Below are positions 26,197 through 37,706 of a DNA stretch of 64,000 nucleotides, piece by piece (the stretch's first letter is position 1; each line of letters starts with the position of its first letter). The notes below the pieces were generated by a model. It did no database searches and was not told the origin of the DNA. It worked only from the letters and a program-made list of their open reading frames with translations. The DNA is from Candidatus Anammoxibacter sp. Lineage in GTDB: Bacteria > Planctomycetota > Brocadiia > Brocadiales > Anammoxibacteraceae. The position numbers and the translations under genes are program-made. The stretch lies in the NCBI GenBank assembly GCA_021777055.1, contig JAIQZO010000046.1, forward strand, positions 47,321 through 111,320, given 5' to 3'.

Positions 26197-27660
26197 TTAA
26201 GGCCTGAAATCTGCAATGATCTTGTTGGAATTCTCTATGTCTAATTTACTGTATATTTTACCAATGATTTTACTAACAAAGTTAACGAAATCTTTATTTT
26301 CAAATTCTGTCAGCTTTGCAAGTAAAGGAATTGACTCCTGTGTAAAACTTGAATTACTTAGCGCTACTATAATTTCATATAAAAACCCTATTTCATAATT
26401 ATATAACTCCATATTTTCATTTATGTTAGTCTTGTAATAGTTATATATATAGCTTATATAGTCAATGGCATCATCAAAATCAGCCCTGGTTTCTATTCTG
26501 TTTCTACCAACCTTTTTCTTAAGCTTCCAGATAGAATAGTAAATATTATGTGTATAATAATCGCTAAGTCTTCTGTTAATAGATTTTATATCAGAAAGAA
26601 AAGCAATTTCTTTCTCACTTCCAATTTCTCCTATAATTGCTATGCAGTCATTAATCGTATTCCTTTCAATGCGTGTCAAATCCTGTCTTTTTATATTCTT
26701 TGCTACTAAAACCTTCATATCATCAATAGAAGCACCATCTTCCAGCCCCACAATAATTTCGGGGGTAGTATCATCAACAACCATTTCTCTTTCCTGATTT
26801 TCCGTCTTATTTGGAGTGCTTGTATTACTTGCATCTACTACTTCGTTTGCACTAATTACCGAACTCTGCTCAATGGCCTCTTTATCTTCTAATGGAACTA
26901 TAGATTTAACAGATTCATTTGGAGGCATTAAAGTTTCTTTACGGTTAGTTGTCATTTTTACAGTTTCTTCTTTTGTTTCAATTATAACTGGAGTTTTATT
27001 TGCAAGTTTGGTCTCTTTATTGGTTTTTTCTGGTATAATTTTATCTGAAGTATTAGTTAGTTCCTGGTTTACCATCTGCTTATCTGATTTTTTTGGAACT
27101 TCAGCAAACAATCTATCAATTATAGTTTTCTTGTTTTTCTCATTTTCGACAACCGGTTTCCTACCGACTTCTTTAACACTACTTTTAACTATATTCTCTG
27201 GAACTGAAATTGTTCTACTCTTAGTTAATAAGTCTTGATCTTTTTTAATAGTTGCTATCTGTTTTGTGATCAAGTTTCTCCGATTCTTCAGACGGCCCAA
27301 TACACTTCTTAATTGTCTTGATCTGACGTTTAGTGAAGATTTATTTCTGTCGCTATGTTCCATGTTATATTTTTGCTTTGACACTCGAGCTATACGCTTT
27401 TCAATACTATTCAATTTTTTACTTAGTTTTCTGAGATCCGTTTTTTTTATGGTCTTTGTGGCGCTTTTCTTTCCAAAGACGGCACCTAGAATTCTGCTAA
27501 AGAAACCTGATTTTTTCTCTTCTTTAATAATACTGGTATCGTCAGACACTTGGTTACTATCAGATAAAGCAAAGCTCTCTTGTGTATATGTAAAAGTTGT
27601 CAAACAGGCAAATATACAGCAGAATAAAATTGTTTTTTTTTGTATTGAGAGTGAGAACAT
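26197..27660 (-). CDS. Secreted paralog family member 1 (unrecognised family), 487 aa
   Basis: No known family is recognised. The N-terminus is a signal peptide (hydrophobic 9-23, predicted cleavage after Ala31 in QESFALS). A short SGFFSRILGAVFGKK segment follows, then a basic coiled-coil part (about 70-140). The middle (about 140-295) is low-complexity, rich in Thr, Glu, Lys and Asn. The C-terminal 190 residues are ordered and helical, with KNIKRQDLTRIERNTINDCI, DYYTHNIYYSIWKLKK, RADFDDAIDYISYIYNYY and FENKDFVNFVSKIIGKI; HEAT-like packing is possible. Two full homologs lie at 30795 and 39498. The 5-prime leader and Shine-Dalgarno (gggg before aaaaaataatg) are shared with them. Three 285-bp repeats follow downstream. 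Confidence 0.82.
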   Translation of the reverse strand: MFSLSIQKKTILFCCIFACLTTFTYTQESFALSDSNQVSDDTSIIKEEKKSGFFSRILGAVFGKKSATKTIKKTDLRKLSKKLNSIEKRIARVSKQKYNMEHSDRNKSSLNVRSRQLRSVLGRLKNRRNLITKQIATIKKDQDLLTKSRTISVPENIVKSSVKEVGRKPVVENEKNKKTIIDRLFAEVPKKSDKQMVNQELTNTSDKIIPEKTNKETKLANKTPVIIETKEETVKMTTNRKETLMPPNESVKSIVPLEDKEAIEQSSVISANEVVDASNTSTPNKTENQEREMVVDDTTPEIIVGLEDGASIDDMKVLVAKNIKRQDLTRIERNTINDCIAIIGEIGSEKEIAFLSDIKSINRRLSDYYTHNIYYSIWKLKKKVGRNRIETRADFDDAIDYISYIYNYYKTNINENMELYNYEIGFLYEIIVALSNSSFTQESIPLLAKLTEFENKDFVNFVSKIIGKIYSKLDIENSNKIIADFRP

Positions 27661-28064
27661 TATTTTTTCCCCCGATTATTTCTTTTAGAAATTAAACTAT
27701 TTGAAAACTACTATCTCTTCTTGATGTGATTTGTTTGTATAATAAGTATATATCGTCATATCTAAATAAGATTTAGTTAAATTATGTTTTTTTTGGTAAA
27801 TCTGTAGATAGAACTTAATATATAAGAAGTCATAATGATTGTATTCTTATTCGTTATTGATGTAATTGGCATTTAAGTTAAATTTTTCAATCCATGGAAT
27901 CTAAACATTTTTTTTGGGCACAAAATTTATTTTACAAATATGAGAGGTGAAACATCCACTTTTTGTCGTATGAGTTAAAACATTTAGTTGTGGTCAAGTT
28001 GCAGTTATTAAGAATCCCGCAGCGGCGCGAAGTTTTCCTAAATATTTCCCAGTTATATCCTCTC

Positions 28065-28340
28065 CTAGTACAGCGTCAACGTTCTAGTGACGGGTATGAT
28101 TTCTTAAGTCTTGTCAGTTGTTAACTACTTAGGTGGATAGACTGAAGGCTGAAGACTGAAGGTGAAAGCATAAAACATTTAGGTAGCCAGGCTAAAGGCA
28201 AAAAGCAAAAGCTACAGTCTTTTTGCCTTTAAGCTTTACCTTCAGCCTTCAGTCTATCCACCTATGTAGTTGCTATCTGTTAATAAAAAGAGTTTAGATC
28301 GCATGGCTATCGCCAATACAACATAGACGTTGTACTATAG
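28065..28340 (+). repeat. R2 dispersed element, copy 2
   Basis: It starts ctagtacagcgtcaacgttc and ends catagacgttgtactatag, giving imperfect inverted ends. Internal ggtggatagactgaaggctg and its partner near 28230-28262 form the nested stem. It matches the complement of 10341-10601. Confidence 0.75.
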
Positions 28341-28573
28341 CGTAGTTAACAAACAAGATTGTGCCCTTAATATTTCTTACCGCGTCTATATTTGGAATAT
28401 CGGTATCTAAGTAGGTAAACATGTTCACAATCAATCTTTTCTCTTTCTAAGCCCAGAGGACAAGTTTATTAAGGCTCTTTAGGGTTTTGAGAGGGTAGAT
28501 ATAATATAGTTCAATAAAATAATGGGTGATTGTTAATAGTTTAATAATGAAATCGTATGGAATAGTAAGGTCA

Positions 28574-28647
28574 CCCAGAATATACTTTTTCTTATAAGTC
28601 CTTACACCCTGCAGCTGAAGGGCTTGTAAGGAAAAGTATATTCTGGG
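28574..28647. repeat. 74-bp near-complete hairpin
   Basis: Outer arms cccagaatatactttt (28574-28589) and aaaagtatattctggg (28632-28647) pair perfectly. Inside, ccttaca-ccct pairs with aggg-ttgtaagg around gcagctga. The whole segment folds on itself. No gene flanks it closely, so it may be a small palindromic mobile repeat. Confidence 0.7.
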
Positions 28648-30794
28648 TTTTAGCAATAAAAGGAACTGGTCAAGCCTGCTTGTTTTTTTAAGTTACTAGA
28701 CTATATAGATAACCACCGATAGTACAAAGAGTTACATTTATGACGCCATACCTGACCAAAACAAGTGGAAGTTGCAAGTGGTAGAGCAATATAGAATTAT
28801 AACATTAGGTGTCGAAGTTGGGTTAACAATCAAACAAAGATAATTTACCTACGCAAATCCCTAAAAAGTCTTTATAAAAGACTATGGCAAACACCGTGGA
28901 GAAAAAAAATATGAAATGTTTTGCTCTTTTAAGTGCGGTTTAAGAAGTATTAAAATGGAATGCTTGAGATATACGATTCTTACGTTTTTAAACCTAGTAT
29001 TTCTACTCGTTTAACACATTGTATTATAAATAGTGTGGTGCGGTGCGGCCAACCAGAGGACGTACTATAGTTATAGTCATAATTGCAGTGTATGGATCAA
29101 AATTAAGATTATTATAAACTCCCTCGGTAAATTTTGCTTACTATATAGCTTAAACCTTAGCAACCTGTGATGTTAGTGTCTTGTTTAAACGACGTTATTG
29201 TTTATAATCTGTATGTAAAACCAAGTTTATATCATAAGTTATGTATATATTATTTTAGACGTGTTTTGTTGATACGGTAAACCTACAACCTGCACGGCAA
29301 TAGGTCTGTCAGTATTGCTAAAGACTAAGATTATAGAAACAATTATTGCATACTCTTCTGTTTGGATAAAAGTTATGTACTATTTATATAACTATCCGGT
29401 GAAATGCACCATTATATGCCGGATGACCTTTAGGGCTAGTCTTGATCGTAATTGCGGCGAACATGTTGCAGATTTGTTTGTGGTATGAAGCATCCACTTT
29501 TTGTAAGCTGGTTAAATTTCACCCCCAGAAAAGTAACTCAAGTTATAAGCATCACTAAACAATAGCGTTACATTGCATCATCTTTCCATGCTAACGTGCA
29601 ACCGGTTTAACGTCTATACGGTTAGCCGGCTTACTCTATTGCTTAAGATCAGAAAAAAGGTTACCATATTCTGCTTAATTAGTATTACAGCCTCGTCAAA
29701 TGTTGGAACAAGAGTTATGGACTACTGAAATGAATACCAACAATATGATGTAGCATTATATTGCGTTCTTTATTTGGTGCAAAATTTATTCTGAAGATCT
29801 GAAGAATTGAACACGTTACAGATTTGTTATGGATGCAAAGGATATCCTTTCTTGTTTGTGAAGGATAAAACCTCCCTATTTTGCTTAGTAAGAATACAGA
29901 ATAAGGAAACAAAAACGATATTGATTATCATTCAATTGCCTGATAAAAAGCCTGCGAATTCATTGCAATCTGTCTAGATGTCTAAGAATTGACCTGAGAT
30001 AAGTAGTATCTTCTTGTTTCTGGATAATGATTACTCTATTCTTTTCTGATATATAATTAATATTTAGAGTCGTAGAAACAATCTGCAACACTCATATGTT
30101 GTTAAAAGACCCTATAAAAACATGTCCTGACATTACATTTATAAGCTGATTTCTTATTGAATCTGCCACAATTTGGCCATATCAACATAAAGTTAAAGAT
30201 TGACTAATTATGTGTTGTTAAGCAGTTTGCAACGGTGTTGTTACTGGATTCTTAACAAAAATTTGATTGTATCAAACATGCGACTACTGTTTTCCATCAC
30301 TAAGCATATTTCAACCCTACGTTTAACCGGTAAAACGGTTGAACGTGCGAACTGCTTAAATATGAGATAAAAGATTAGAAAACCGTGTCTTAACTTACAA
30401 TAATTAGTGGTATAAGGATCAACAGATAAAGTACTTGTAGACTTTGGACTTATTTTGAAGCGGTATTTTTAAAGAATAGAAAAACAAATGGTAGGTGTTG
30501 TATTCTGATGTTAGAAGGGGGCACTTTATATATATTAATATACATAGCGCGGCTAACACGCAATCAAAATACGAGATTCTAGATACTGGGCACAGGCAAA
30601 TAGTTCAATTTCTATCTTTCTTGTCAAGATGCAACATAAAAAGAGCCGAATTTAATTTGAGATATAACGTTTTAAGACGTTTAAATAAATCATCAAGCTC
30701 TAGTATCATGTAACCAGTAACAAAGCTGGTGCAAAGGGCTTAACGAGGTTTTTACAGGGTAATATTATATTATAGAGGGGACATCAGAACCTTT

Positions 30795-32429
30795 TTACGT
30801 CCTAAAGTCTGCTATGATTTTATTGGAATCTTCTATATCCAATCTGCTAAATATCTTATCAATAATATTATTAACAAAATTAACGAAATCTTTGTTTTCG
30901 AATTCTATCATTTTTGCAAGTAAAGGAACTGACTCCTGTGTAAAACTTGAATTGCTTATAGCTTCTATAATTTCAGATAAAAACCCTATTTCATAATTAT
31001 ATAATTTCATACCTTCATTTGTGTTAATTTTGTAATAATTATATATATAGCTTATATAGTCAATGGCATCATCATAATCATCCCTTGTTTCTATTCTGTT
31101 TCTTCCAGCTCTTTTCTTAAGATTCCAGATGGATGAGTAAATATTGTGTGTATAATAATCGTCAAGCTTACTGTTAACAACCTTTATATCAGATAGAAAC
31201 TCAATATCCTCTTCATTCCCAATTTTTCCCAGAATAGAAATATAGTCATTAATTGTGTCCTTTTCGGTAAGGGATAAATCTTGTCTTTCTATGTTTTTCA
31301 TTATTAATACCCTTATAACTCCAGTGGAATTACCTTCTTCAAGAGCCATCTTAATTTCATCAGTGTTATCATTAACAACCATTTCCCTTATCTGCTCTTC
31401 CATTTTTTCTGAAATACTTGTAATAATTTCCAAGGTAACTTCATTTCTACTTATAACTGAACTCGCCTTAACTATCTCTTTTTCTCCCTTTGGAATTATT
31501 GATTCAACAGATTCTTCAGCTAACTTCAGTGTTGTTAACGGCTTCGGTGTAGTCAGAACTAGATCATAGTTGTTTTTTTTAGTTAAATTTGGTGTTTTCT
31601 CTGTAATTAGTATCTTTTTATTCTTTTTTTCAGATAGTGACGCATATCGAGATACAGTTAACTTCTTCTCAGACAATTGCTTACCGTTATTTTTATCATC
31701 TTTAAAAACTAATCTGTTATCGAAGGTGCTATCTCCCCTCTTTACCTTTTCATTTCCATCTTCTCGCACTACGTTTTTTACGATACTTATTTCTCTATTT
31801 TTAGATGCGACATTCGGGTTTACAGCTTTTTTATCTCTTAAGATCTCTTTTGTCACAACACCCTGAGCTATTCTTTCTGAGATTTCTAGATTTATTTCTG
31901 ATTCTGACAAACTTGTATTAGGCCCATTAGTGACCATATTATCTGTATTTGTCTTTACAGGCTTTGAAATTGTTCTGTTTTCTGCGAACAGGCTTTGCTC
32001 TTTTTCTAGAGATGATATCTGCAATACTACCACATTTCTCTGTTTAGCCAGGCGGTCTAATATATTTTTAAGTTGTGTTGATTTGAAGGTTAGTGAATGT
32101 TTGTTTCTCTGGGAGTGTTTTGTGTTGTATCTCTGCCGCATCACTCTAGCTATACGGTTTTCAATATTAAGCAACTTTTTGTTTAGTTTACTTAGATTAT
32201 CCGTTTTTTTTCTGGTATTCGGAATATTCTTCTTTTTAAAAACGGTGCTTAATATTTTACTGAAAAATCCGGAACTTTTCTTTTTTTTAAAAGAAATGGT
32301 ATCTTCGGTTGTTTGGTTTTTGTTTGAGGAAGATGAAGCGAAGCTGTTTTGAGTAAGAATGATTGTTAATAAACAGGCAAAGATGCAGCATAACAAAATT
32401 GTTCGTTTCTGTAAAAAATATGAGAACAT
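30795..32429 (-). CDS. Secreted paralog family member 2 (unrecognised family), 544 aa
   Basis: Same plan as the 487-aa member: signal peptide with likely cleavage after Ala31 (QNSFASS), SGFFSKILSTVFKKK, coiled-coil KLNKKLLNIENRIARVMRQR with KHSLTFKSTQLKNILDRL, a variable middle (about 150-350) and the conserved helical C-domain (NIERQDLSLTEKDTINDYIS, DDYYTHNIYSSIWNLKKRAG, DDAIDYISYIYNYYKINT, FENKDFVNFVNNIIDKIF). The C-domain is very close to member 1 while the middle hardly aligns. The leader before the ATG (aatttaacggagaaaac) is also conserved. Function unknown; export and a surface or envelope site are inferred from the signal peptide only. Confidence 0.82.
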   Translation of the reverse strand: MFSYFLQKRTILLCCIFACLLTIILTQNSFASSSSNKNQTTEDTISFKKKKSSGFFSKILSTVFKKKNIPNTRKKTDNLSKLNKKLLNIENRIARVMRQRYNTKHSQRNKHSLTFKSTQLKNILDRLAKQRNVVVLQISSLEKEQSLFAENRTISKPVKTNTDNMVTNGPNTSLSESEINLEISERIAQGVVTKEILRDKKAVNPNVASKNREISIVKNVVREDGNEKVKRGDSTFDNRLVFKDDKNNGKQLSEKKLTVSRYASLSEKKNKKILITEKTPNLTKKNNYDLVLTTPKPLTTLKLAEESVESIIPKGEKEIVKASSVISRNEVTLEIITSISEKMEEQIREMVVNDNTDEIKMALEEGNSTGVIRVLIMKNIERQDLSLTEKDTINDYISILGKIGNEEDIEFLSDIKVVNSKLDDYYTHNIYSSIWNLKKRAGRNRIETRDDYDDAIDYISYIYNYYKINTNEGMKLYNYEIGFLSEIIEAISNSSFTQESVPLLAKMIEFENKDFVNFVNNIIDKIFSRLDIEDSNKIIADFRT

Positions 32430-32647
32430 AAATTGTTTTCTCCGTTAAATTTTTGATAATTAAATTATTTACGGATCTTTATATTTTTTTGAAATGCAAT
32501 TCGTGTCTGTTGTAATCGGTAATAATCTTACGTTAATTTTGGTGAGAATTCTACAAAAAAGTAAGAAAATTTTTCCTATATTTTCCTATACGGGTATTTG
32601 ATCTAAGGCAAATGTTTATTATATGGATAAAAAGTTCAGTAGATTTT

Positions 32648-32864
32648 CAGCATTGTCCGGTTAGCCTTTTGCAGTGCAAAAATGTTCCATATTTATGAAC
32701 ATTTTGCAACAGCATGATGCGAAAAAGTACCTAAAGTTAATAGCTTTGTTTTTTATTAATAATAAATTTCTATAATTTTAGGCATTTTAGCGCACTTTAG
32801 GCATTTTAGGCACTTAATGTTAGCACGCATATGTGTTCCGCAAATATCTAACCGGACAATGCTG
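32648..32864. mobile_element. R3 MITE, copy 2
   Basis: cagcattgtccggttagcct and ctaaccggacaatgctg are inverted ends. A perfect 9-bp direct repeat gtagatttt flanks it (32639-32647 and 32865-32873), the signature of transposition. Its inside is AT-rich and non-coding. Confidence 0.9.
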
Positions 32865-34155
32865 GTAGATTTTAAATAAACGTCTGGTAGTATGTTTTAT
32901 TATGTTTTCCATATCCTTTTAGAAAAGCTTTAATCGTGGTTTGCTATCAAAATTTTGGAGATTTGCTAGTGCTAAATATCATTAACATATGGTTTCTTTT
33001 AGAGTAAGTTATGATTTTTAGATGCGGTATAGGTGACTGTTTATGCTTTTTGCTGCAGTCCGCAACGAAGTTTTAGCTTTGATTTATGGACAAGTCGCGT
33101 CTTGCCGTTTTCACAGCTAGACGGTTGTCCGTACAGACGTACAACCGAAGGTTTAAATTGTTATACAGGTATCTGGAATTTGGATTTATTAAAATGTTTT
33201 TTAATGGAGCAAACGTTACGCACAATTCTAATAGACGCTGGTAGGATGCCCCATTTATTAATACAGTTTTTGCTTCTGAAACTTCAGAGTTAGAAACAAT
33301 CTACATACAGACCATAAACAATGACGTTACTTAAACAGAACACCGATGACATAAAAGAAGAAGGGTTTCCACTGATACAGTAAAAGAAATCCCCACAGCA
33401 AATTTATAATTCTGATCACAACATTGATCTGCTTGCCGCTATTATGACTATAATGGTTTGAGAAATGTGAATTTCTTTAACACCGTAAGCCCACTTTAAA
33501 TTCACAATTCTAAGAATATCGAACTTGGTATTAAACCTCACTACTTTTTTCTCATGTGGACTTGGAACCCTCCAACATATCATTTTAATACCTCTTTAAC
33601 CGCCCTACAGGCCTTAAACATCTCTTCCTTTTGTTTCTGCCTATGACCATTCTACCCTAAGCTTCAAGAAATCATCTTTACAGGCTTGAAATTGCGAAAT
33701 GGTCTATTTACCATGTTTATACACGTAAATACCTTTTAACTCCATTCTTGGCCCTTTAAACTGGATTTATATTGAACAACACATTAAAACCGGAATGTAA
33801 AAACATAGATATACCCTGAGGAGTGGATAATGATGCATTTAGTGTTCCAAATTATTGTTTAATTTGGACGTTATGATTGACCGATTGCAGATGCGTAAAA
33901 GAGGTCAGCAAAAATCGATACAATTATCTCCTTCATCCGGGTTATGTCTGAATCGTAATGTAAGATTATTATTTTAACCATTTTCTCAAAACAGCTAAAA
34001 AAGCAACACTGCGACACGTCCAACCGTATATACGTCACGCCGTACATAGCAGATAATACACAAGTATATAGCTGTAACCACACGTCGTATTACTTACCGG
34101 AAGACAGCCTTAATTGAAGAAGTTTTCAAACTACTTTAAAAGCTTTATTTATAAT

Positions 34156-34356
34156 CAGCATTCTGCGGTTAGCTTTTTGCAATGTGAAAATGTTTCATAT
34201 CTATGAACATCTTACGATATTCAAGGCTGGAAGCAGCTCCTAACGTTAATAGCGTTGTATATGGGTTAAATATTAAATTTCTATAATCTTAGGCCTTTTA
34301 AACAATGAATGTTAGTGCACATATGTGTGAAGCAAATAACGAACCGGACAACGATG
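34156..34356. mobile_element. R3 MITE, copy 3
   Basis: A worn copy with ends cagcattctgcggttag and gaaccggacaacgatg. Flanking atttataat and attcataat agree at 8 of 9 positions. Confidence 0.75.
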
Positions 34357-35165
34357 ATTCATAATACAAGAAGCGTATGTTTCGTATCTTTAACAAATGT
34401 ACAGCATGCAAAAGGATTGAGATTAAAGAATGAGGTAAATTGCCAGAAAATATATAATGCGACAGACTACCGTTAAACGGTAATTTGAATTGTACGTAAC
34501 TTTTGATTTGAGATAATAAACATCAGTGGCCTAATAAGGAGTTTAGTATTCAGCTTTCGTATATCTTTGAATGTTATTTAATCGTAATTTTTTCGATTCA
34601 ACGAAGCGACGTCAGCCGCAAATGTATATCATAAATATCCAAATCTAACCAAAACCGGCTCTGTTAAGAATTTCTTGTAAACCTTTAAATCATGCATTAT
34701 AAACAAGCTCTTTTCTTCCACCAAGATAAACGAATAGTTGCCCGATTATCATATCCCAGCCCCCCCCTAATTGCCCATTTCTTTATTCAACCCTGCAATG
34801 TCAGAAAAGCTATTTTCAAGGCAGTATCATTTGTAGGGATGATACATTTCAGACTGCCAACTTTTTTGATACTGCTATTGACACTTTGAATGGTATTGAT
34901 GAAGTAGATTAGTTTCTGACTTTTTCGGGATACTTTAAAGAATGTTGGGAGTACTGTCCAGTTGTTCAACATACTTCTTAACAACGCATATTTTGAATTC
35001 AGACATTCCAAATCGCAACAGAAACAAGTAAATTTTTTATTATGTACTTTAGCATAGCTTTTAACTATTCGCACTTAATTAACAGACGGTTTAATTCTGA
35101 AATTAATTATAAAAGCTTGCCTTATAGAAAAGCTTTTCGTCCCAGGAAAAATTGTCATACTAACA

Positions 35166-35207
35166 CAACGTAATACATGTAGTACAATTACGACATGTAT
35201 TACGTTG
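35166..35207. promoter_or_regulatory. Operator-like inverted repeat, toxin-antitoxin unit 1
   Basis: Arms caacgtaatacatgt (35166-35180) and acatgtattacgttg (35193-35207) are perfect complements around 12 bases. It lies about 27 bases before the ATG of the decayed antitoxin and matches the operator of the intact unit. Confidence 0.75.
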
Positions 35208-35234
35208 GCATATAATATTGATAGAGAAGCAGTT

Positions 35235-35560
35235 ATGCCATCATTGCATCGTTGAAAAAAACGAAAACCAGACTGACTCATCTTGAAAAAATCAACCAAA
35301 AGAACAAAAACACTTTATATCCGTAAGGTTATCGAAATGCATATTGATGATCTGCAAGACAGATATATTTGCAGAAGAACAAGAAGTATTTGAAAATGCG
35401 GATAAACGGCTTGCAAGCAAAAAACTAGGGAAGAACTTGCTTGGAACATTGAATACGGCAGTATGGTGCTATAGGAAATGAAAACGCTGGATAGAAAAGG
35501 CAAACAATAAATCCTTGATTATTTCAATGAATGCATAGTACCACCTCAAAAGCCCTTTCA
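35235..35560 (+). pseudogene. Decayed RelB/RelE-type toxin-antitoxin unit 1
   Basis: From ATG 35235 the sequence follows the intact antitoxin and toxin genes (gaaaccagactgactcatct, atatccgtaaggttatcga, aaatccttgattatttcaat) but with early stops (MPSLHR then TGA), small deletions and loss of the toxin end. The leader before it is also a copy of that before the intact unit. Confidence 0.75.
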
Positions 35561-35784
35561 AGAAAGTCAGCTTAAACATCCGTTTTTGTTTCTATGTCTG
35601 TACTGTCATGTCACATATTAAATTCTGAAAATTAAACATTCGAATATTAACAGAAACGAAGAAACTCTTTTTTAAATACAGAGCATAGCTTTTACTATTT
35701 GTACTAACTTTAGAAGACAGTTTAGCGATGAAATTAATTATAAGAGCTCGGCTTACATAAAGCTTGTCGCAACATAAAGAAGTG

Positions 35785-35828
35785 TCACGTACAGCAACGT
35801 AATACATGTATTACGTTGCTGTACGTGA
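35785..35828. promoter_or_regulatory. 44-bp perfect palindrome, operator of toxin-antitoxin unit 2
   Basis: Positions 35785-35806 and 35807-35828 are exact complements, centred on acgtaatacatgtattacgt. It includes the 18-bp core found at the other units but extends much further. It precedes the dead antitoxin of unit 2. Confidence 0.85.
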
Positions 35829-35845
35829 TTACAATTCCATCAGTT

Positions 35846-36311
35846 ACGATATCAGGACGTCTTAGTAAAAGAATAAAAACCAGACAGACCGATCTGGCAA
35901 AAAGAACCTGAATAACAAAAACGTTTTATATCAGTAAACTCATTGAAGAGCATATTGACGATCTGGTAGACAGATGTATTTGCAGAAGATCAAGAACAAT
36001 TTAGAAATTCAGATAACTCTACAAGTAAAGAAATGAGGCATAAATTTGGACTGGAAGATTAAAGATGATAGCAGGGTTCTAAAGAAAGTGAAAACTCTGG
36101 GCAGAAATGTACAACAACAAATCCTTGATTATTTCAATGAGCACATAGAACATTCTCAAAACCCTTGAAAATACCGCAAAGAACTCAAATCCAATTTTTC
36201 AGGTTTATGGCGGTATCACATTGGCAATCAAATGGCAATTTACAATTTTGACGATAAAAATTTGAGTGTTTTGATGGTCCGTATAAGTCACCAGAATAGA
36301 GTGTACGAATA
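35846..36311 (+). pseudogene. Decayed RelB/RelE-type toxin-antitoxin unit 2
   Basis: A full-length copy of both genes of the intact unit. The antitoxin start codon is ACG (35846-35848) instead of ATG, in-frame stops interrupt the antitoxin (aagaataa, cctgaataa) and toxin (cccttgaaaat), and the toxin ends early at gtgtacgaatag. Overall identity to 38050-38527 is still high, so loss is fairly recent. Confidence 0.85.
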
Positions 36312-36544
36312 GCCTTTATGAAACAGTTACAAGCACCACCCACCCCCTTAAAGCAATGATATTGAAATGTTACCACCTACACCTAAATGTAGATCGTTTC
36401 CACCTACGCACTATCAAAGTGATATGTATATAAAGAAAACAGAAACTCAACTTGAAATGTAACATTTCAAGGACTCATGTCCTAAACGATACTTAGCTTG
36501 ACAGATAAGGAATTTTCATTCTAATTCCTTATCTGAGAAATAGT

Positions 36545-36774
36545 CAGCATTGTCCGGTTAGCCTTTTGCAGTGCAATAATGTTCCATATTTATGGATATT
36601 TTTCTACGTCATAGTGTATAGAATTGCCTAAAATGACTAAAATTTATAGTGTTGTTTCTTATTAATAATAAATAAATTTCTATAACTTTAGCTCATTTTA
36701 GGCAATTTAGGCATTTTAGGCACTGGATGTTAGCGCCTATATCTGCCATGCAAATACATAACCGGACAACGCAG
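36545..36774. mobile_element. R3 MITE, copy 4
   Basis: Ends cagcattgtccggttagcct and taaccggacaacgcag. A perfect 9-bp duplication agaaatagt flanks it at 36536-36544 and 36775-36783. It sits right beside the R6 element that follows. Confidence 0.9.
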
Positions 36775-36780
36775 AGAAAT

Positions 36781-37068
36781 AGTTGCAAATTATTATTAAT
36801 GTTTGGTGCGGCAGCGCCACCAAAAACTTTTTCTCTGTTAGTTTTTCTTAAATATCGAACGGCAGAACAAGGAACCGAAGAATTATGAAGGATTAAAACT
36901 TCGTAATTCTGCAGTTCCTTGTTCGATATTCTGCGGTTCAAAAGAGAAGAGTAAACTAGTTTTATTCAATTATGAATGGTGCCCATAATCATAATCACAT
37001 TGTGTGGATTAAGATTAAGAGTACGATTAAGATTTTAAAAGCTAAAAGTCTGCCGTAGGCGATAATTT
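36781..37068. repeat. R6 dispersed element, copy 2
   Basis: The inverted counterpart of 14245-14534, from agttgcaaattattattaat to gtctgccgtaggcgataa. The inner inverted repeat (36850-36930, built on gaacaaggaaccg and cagttccttgttc) and cataatcataatcaca are preserved. Confidence 0.7.
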
Positions 37069-37706
37069 AACAGTGACCATGCACCGGGTATGTAAATAAG
37101 AGTTAAGCGATACTACGTTGCAAATCTGCGCTTCAGTATAAAATATTCCTTTCCTTGCTGATTTTTCTTCTAGGGAATGTAAGTGTTCCTTAAAGGTCGC
37201 AAGATTATGTCTGAACCAAATACTGTAAACCCATCCACTAGAAACTAAAATACCCCCCCCCTTCCGCAGTTCATTAGATAACATTACCTGGCTATAATCA
37301 GGATAATCAATTGTTATTTTTGATACTGTCCTCTACTTAAAAAAACACCCGGTTTTTAAGGTTGGCTTTACAGAGTGTCTTTTCTCTTAAACCTTCCATT
37401 CCTTGTTTATCATAAACTTTTTTTGTCATAGAAGCGTTGCCTGGAGACACCGTTGATCTTACAAATTTGTGACACCTTTTGTAGAAATTCTTCTAATTTA
37501 AGCAAGCTCCGTTCGCAATTGATTAGTTTTCTTGAGTAGTCATTATGACTTCCCACTTATATTTGTTTTTGTATTTATCAGGAGGATATCATGACCACGC
37601 ATACGTATATTAAATATGAATTTTAAAACATTCATATCAGCTCTAAAATTAATTATAAAAGCGCATCCATTATATAAATCTGTCGTCCCATGAAAAAATT
37701 GCCATG

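Larger units (their letters stand above)
27661..30794. other. 3.1-kb gene-free stretch of degenerate repeats between family members 1 and 2
   Basis: It holds R2 copy 2 (28065-28340), the hairpin at 28574-28647 and several worn relatives of the 285-bp repeat. The clearest is 30205-30480, which shares gcaacggtgttgttactgga, an acgtttaaccggtaaaacgg stretch and the same order of words as copy A. Phrases such as aaacatccactttttgt recur at 27948 and 29488. No frame here looks coding. Confidence 0.55.
32430..34960. other. 2.5-kb gene-free stretch
   Basis: Two R3 MITE copies (32648-32864, 34156-34356), a relative of the 285-bp repeat near 33050-33300 (agctagacggttgtccgtac words), and a relative of the R4 element near 34550-34680 (atctttgaatgttatttaat and cgtaatttttt words). 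Short frames here have no support as genes. Confidence 0.5.

Noticed and set aside
28447..28656. 69-codon minus-strand frame
   Set aside because: It is made mostly by the 74-bp hairpin at 28574-28647 and has no ribosome site.
33033..35807. Several 60-95 codon frames between 33 and 36 kb
   Set aside because: They lie in decayed repeats, MITEs and toxin-antitoxin pseudogenes, have no ribosome sites and no similarity to each other.
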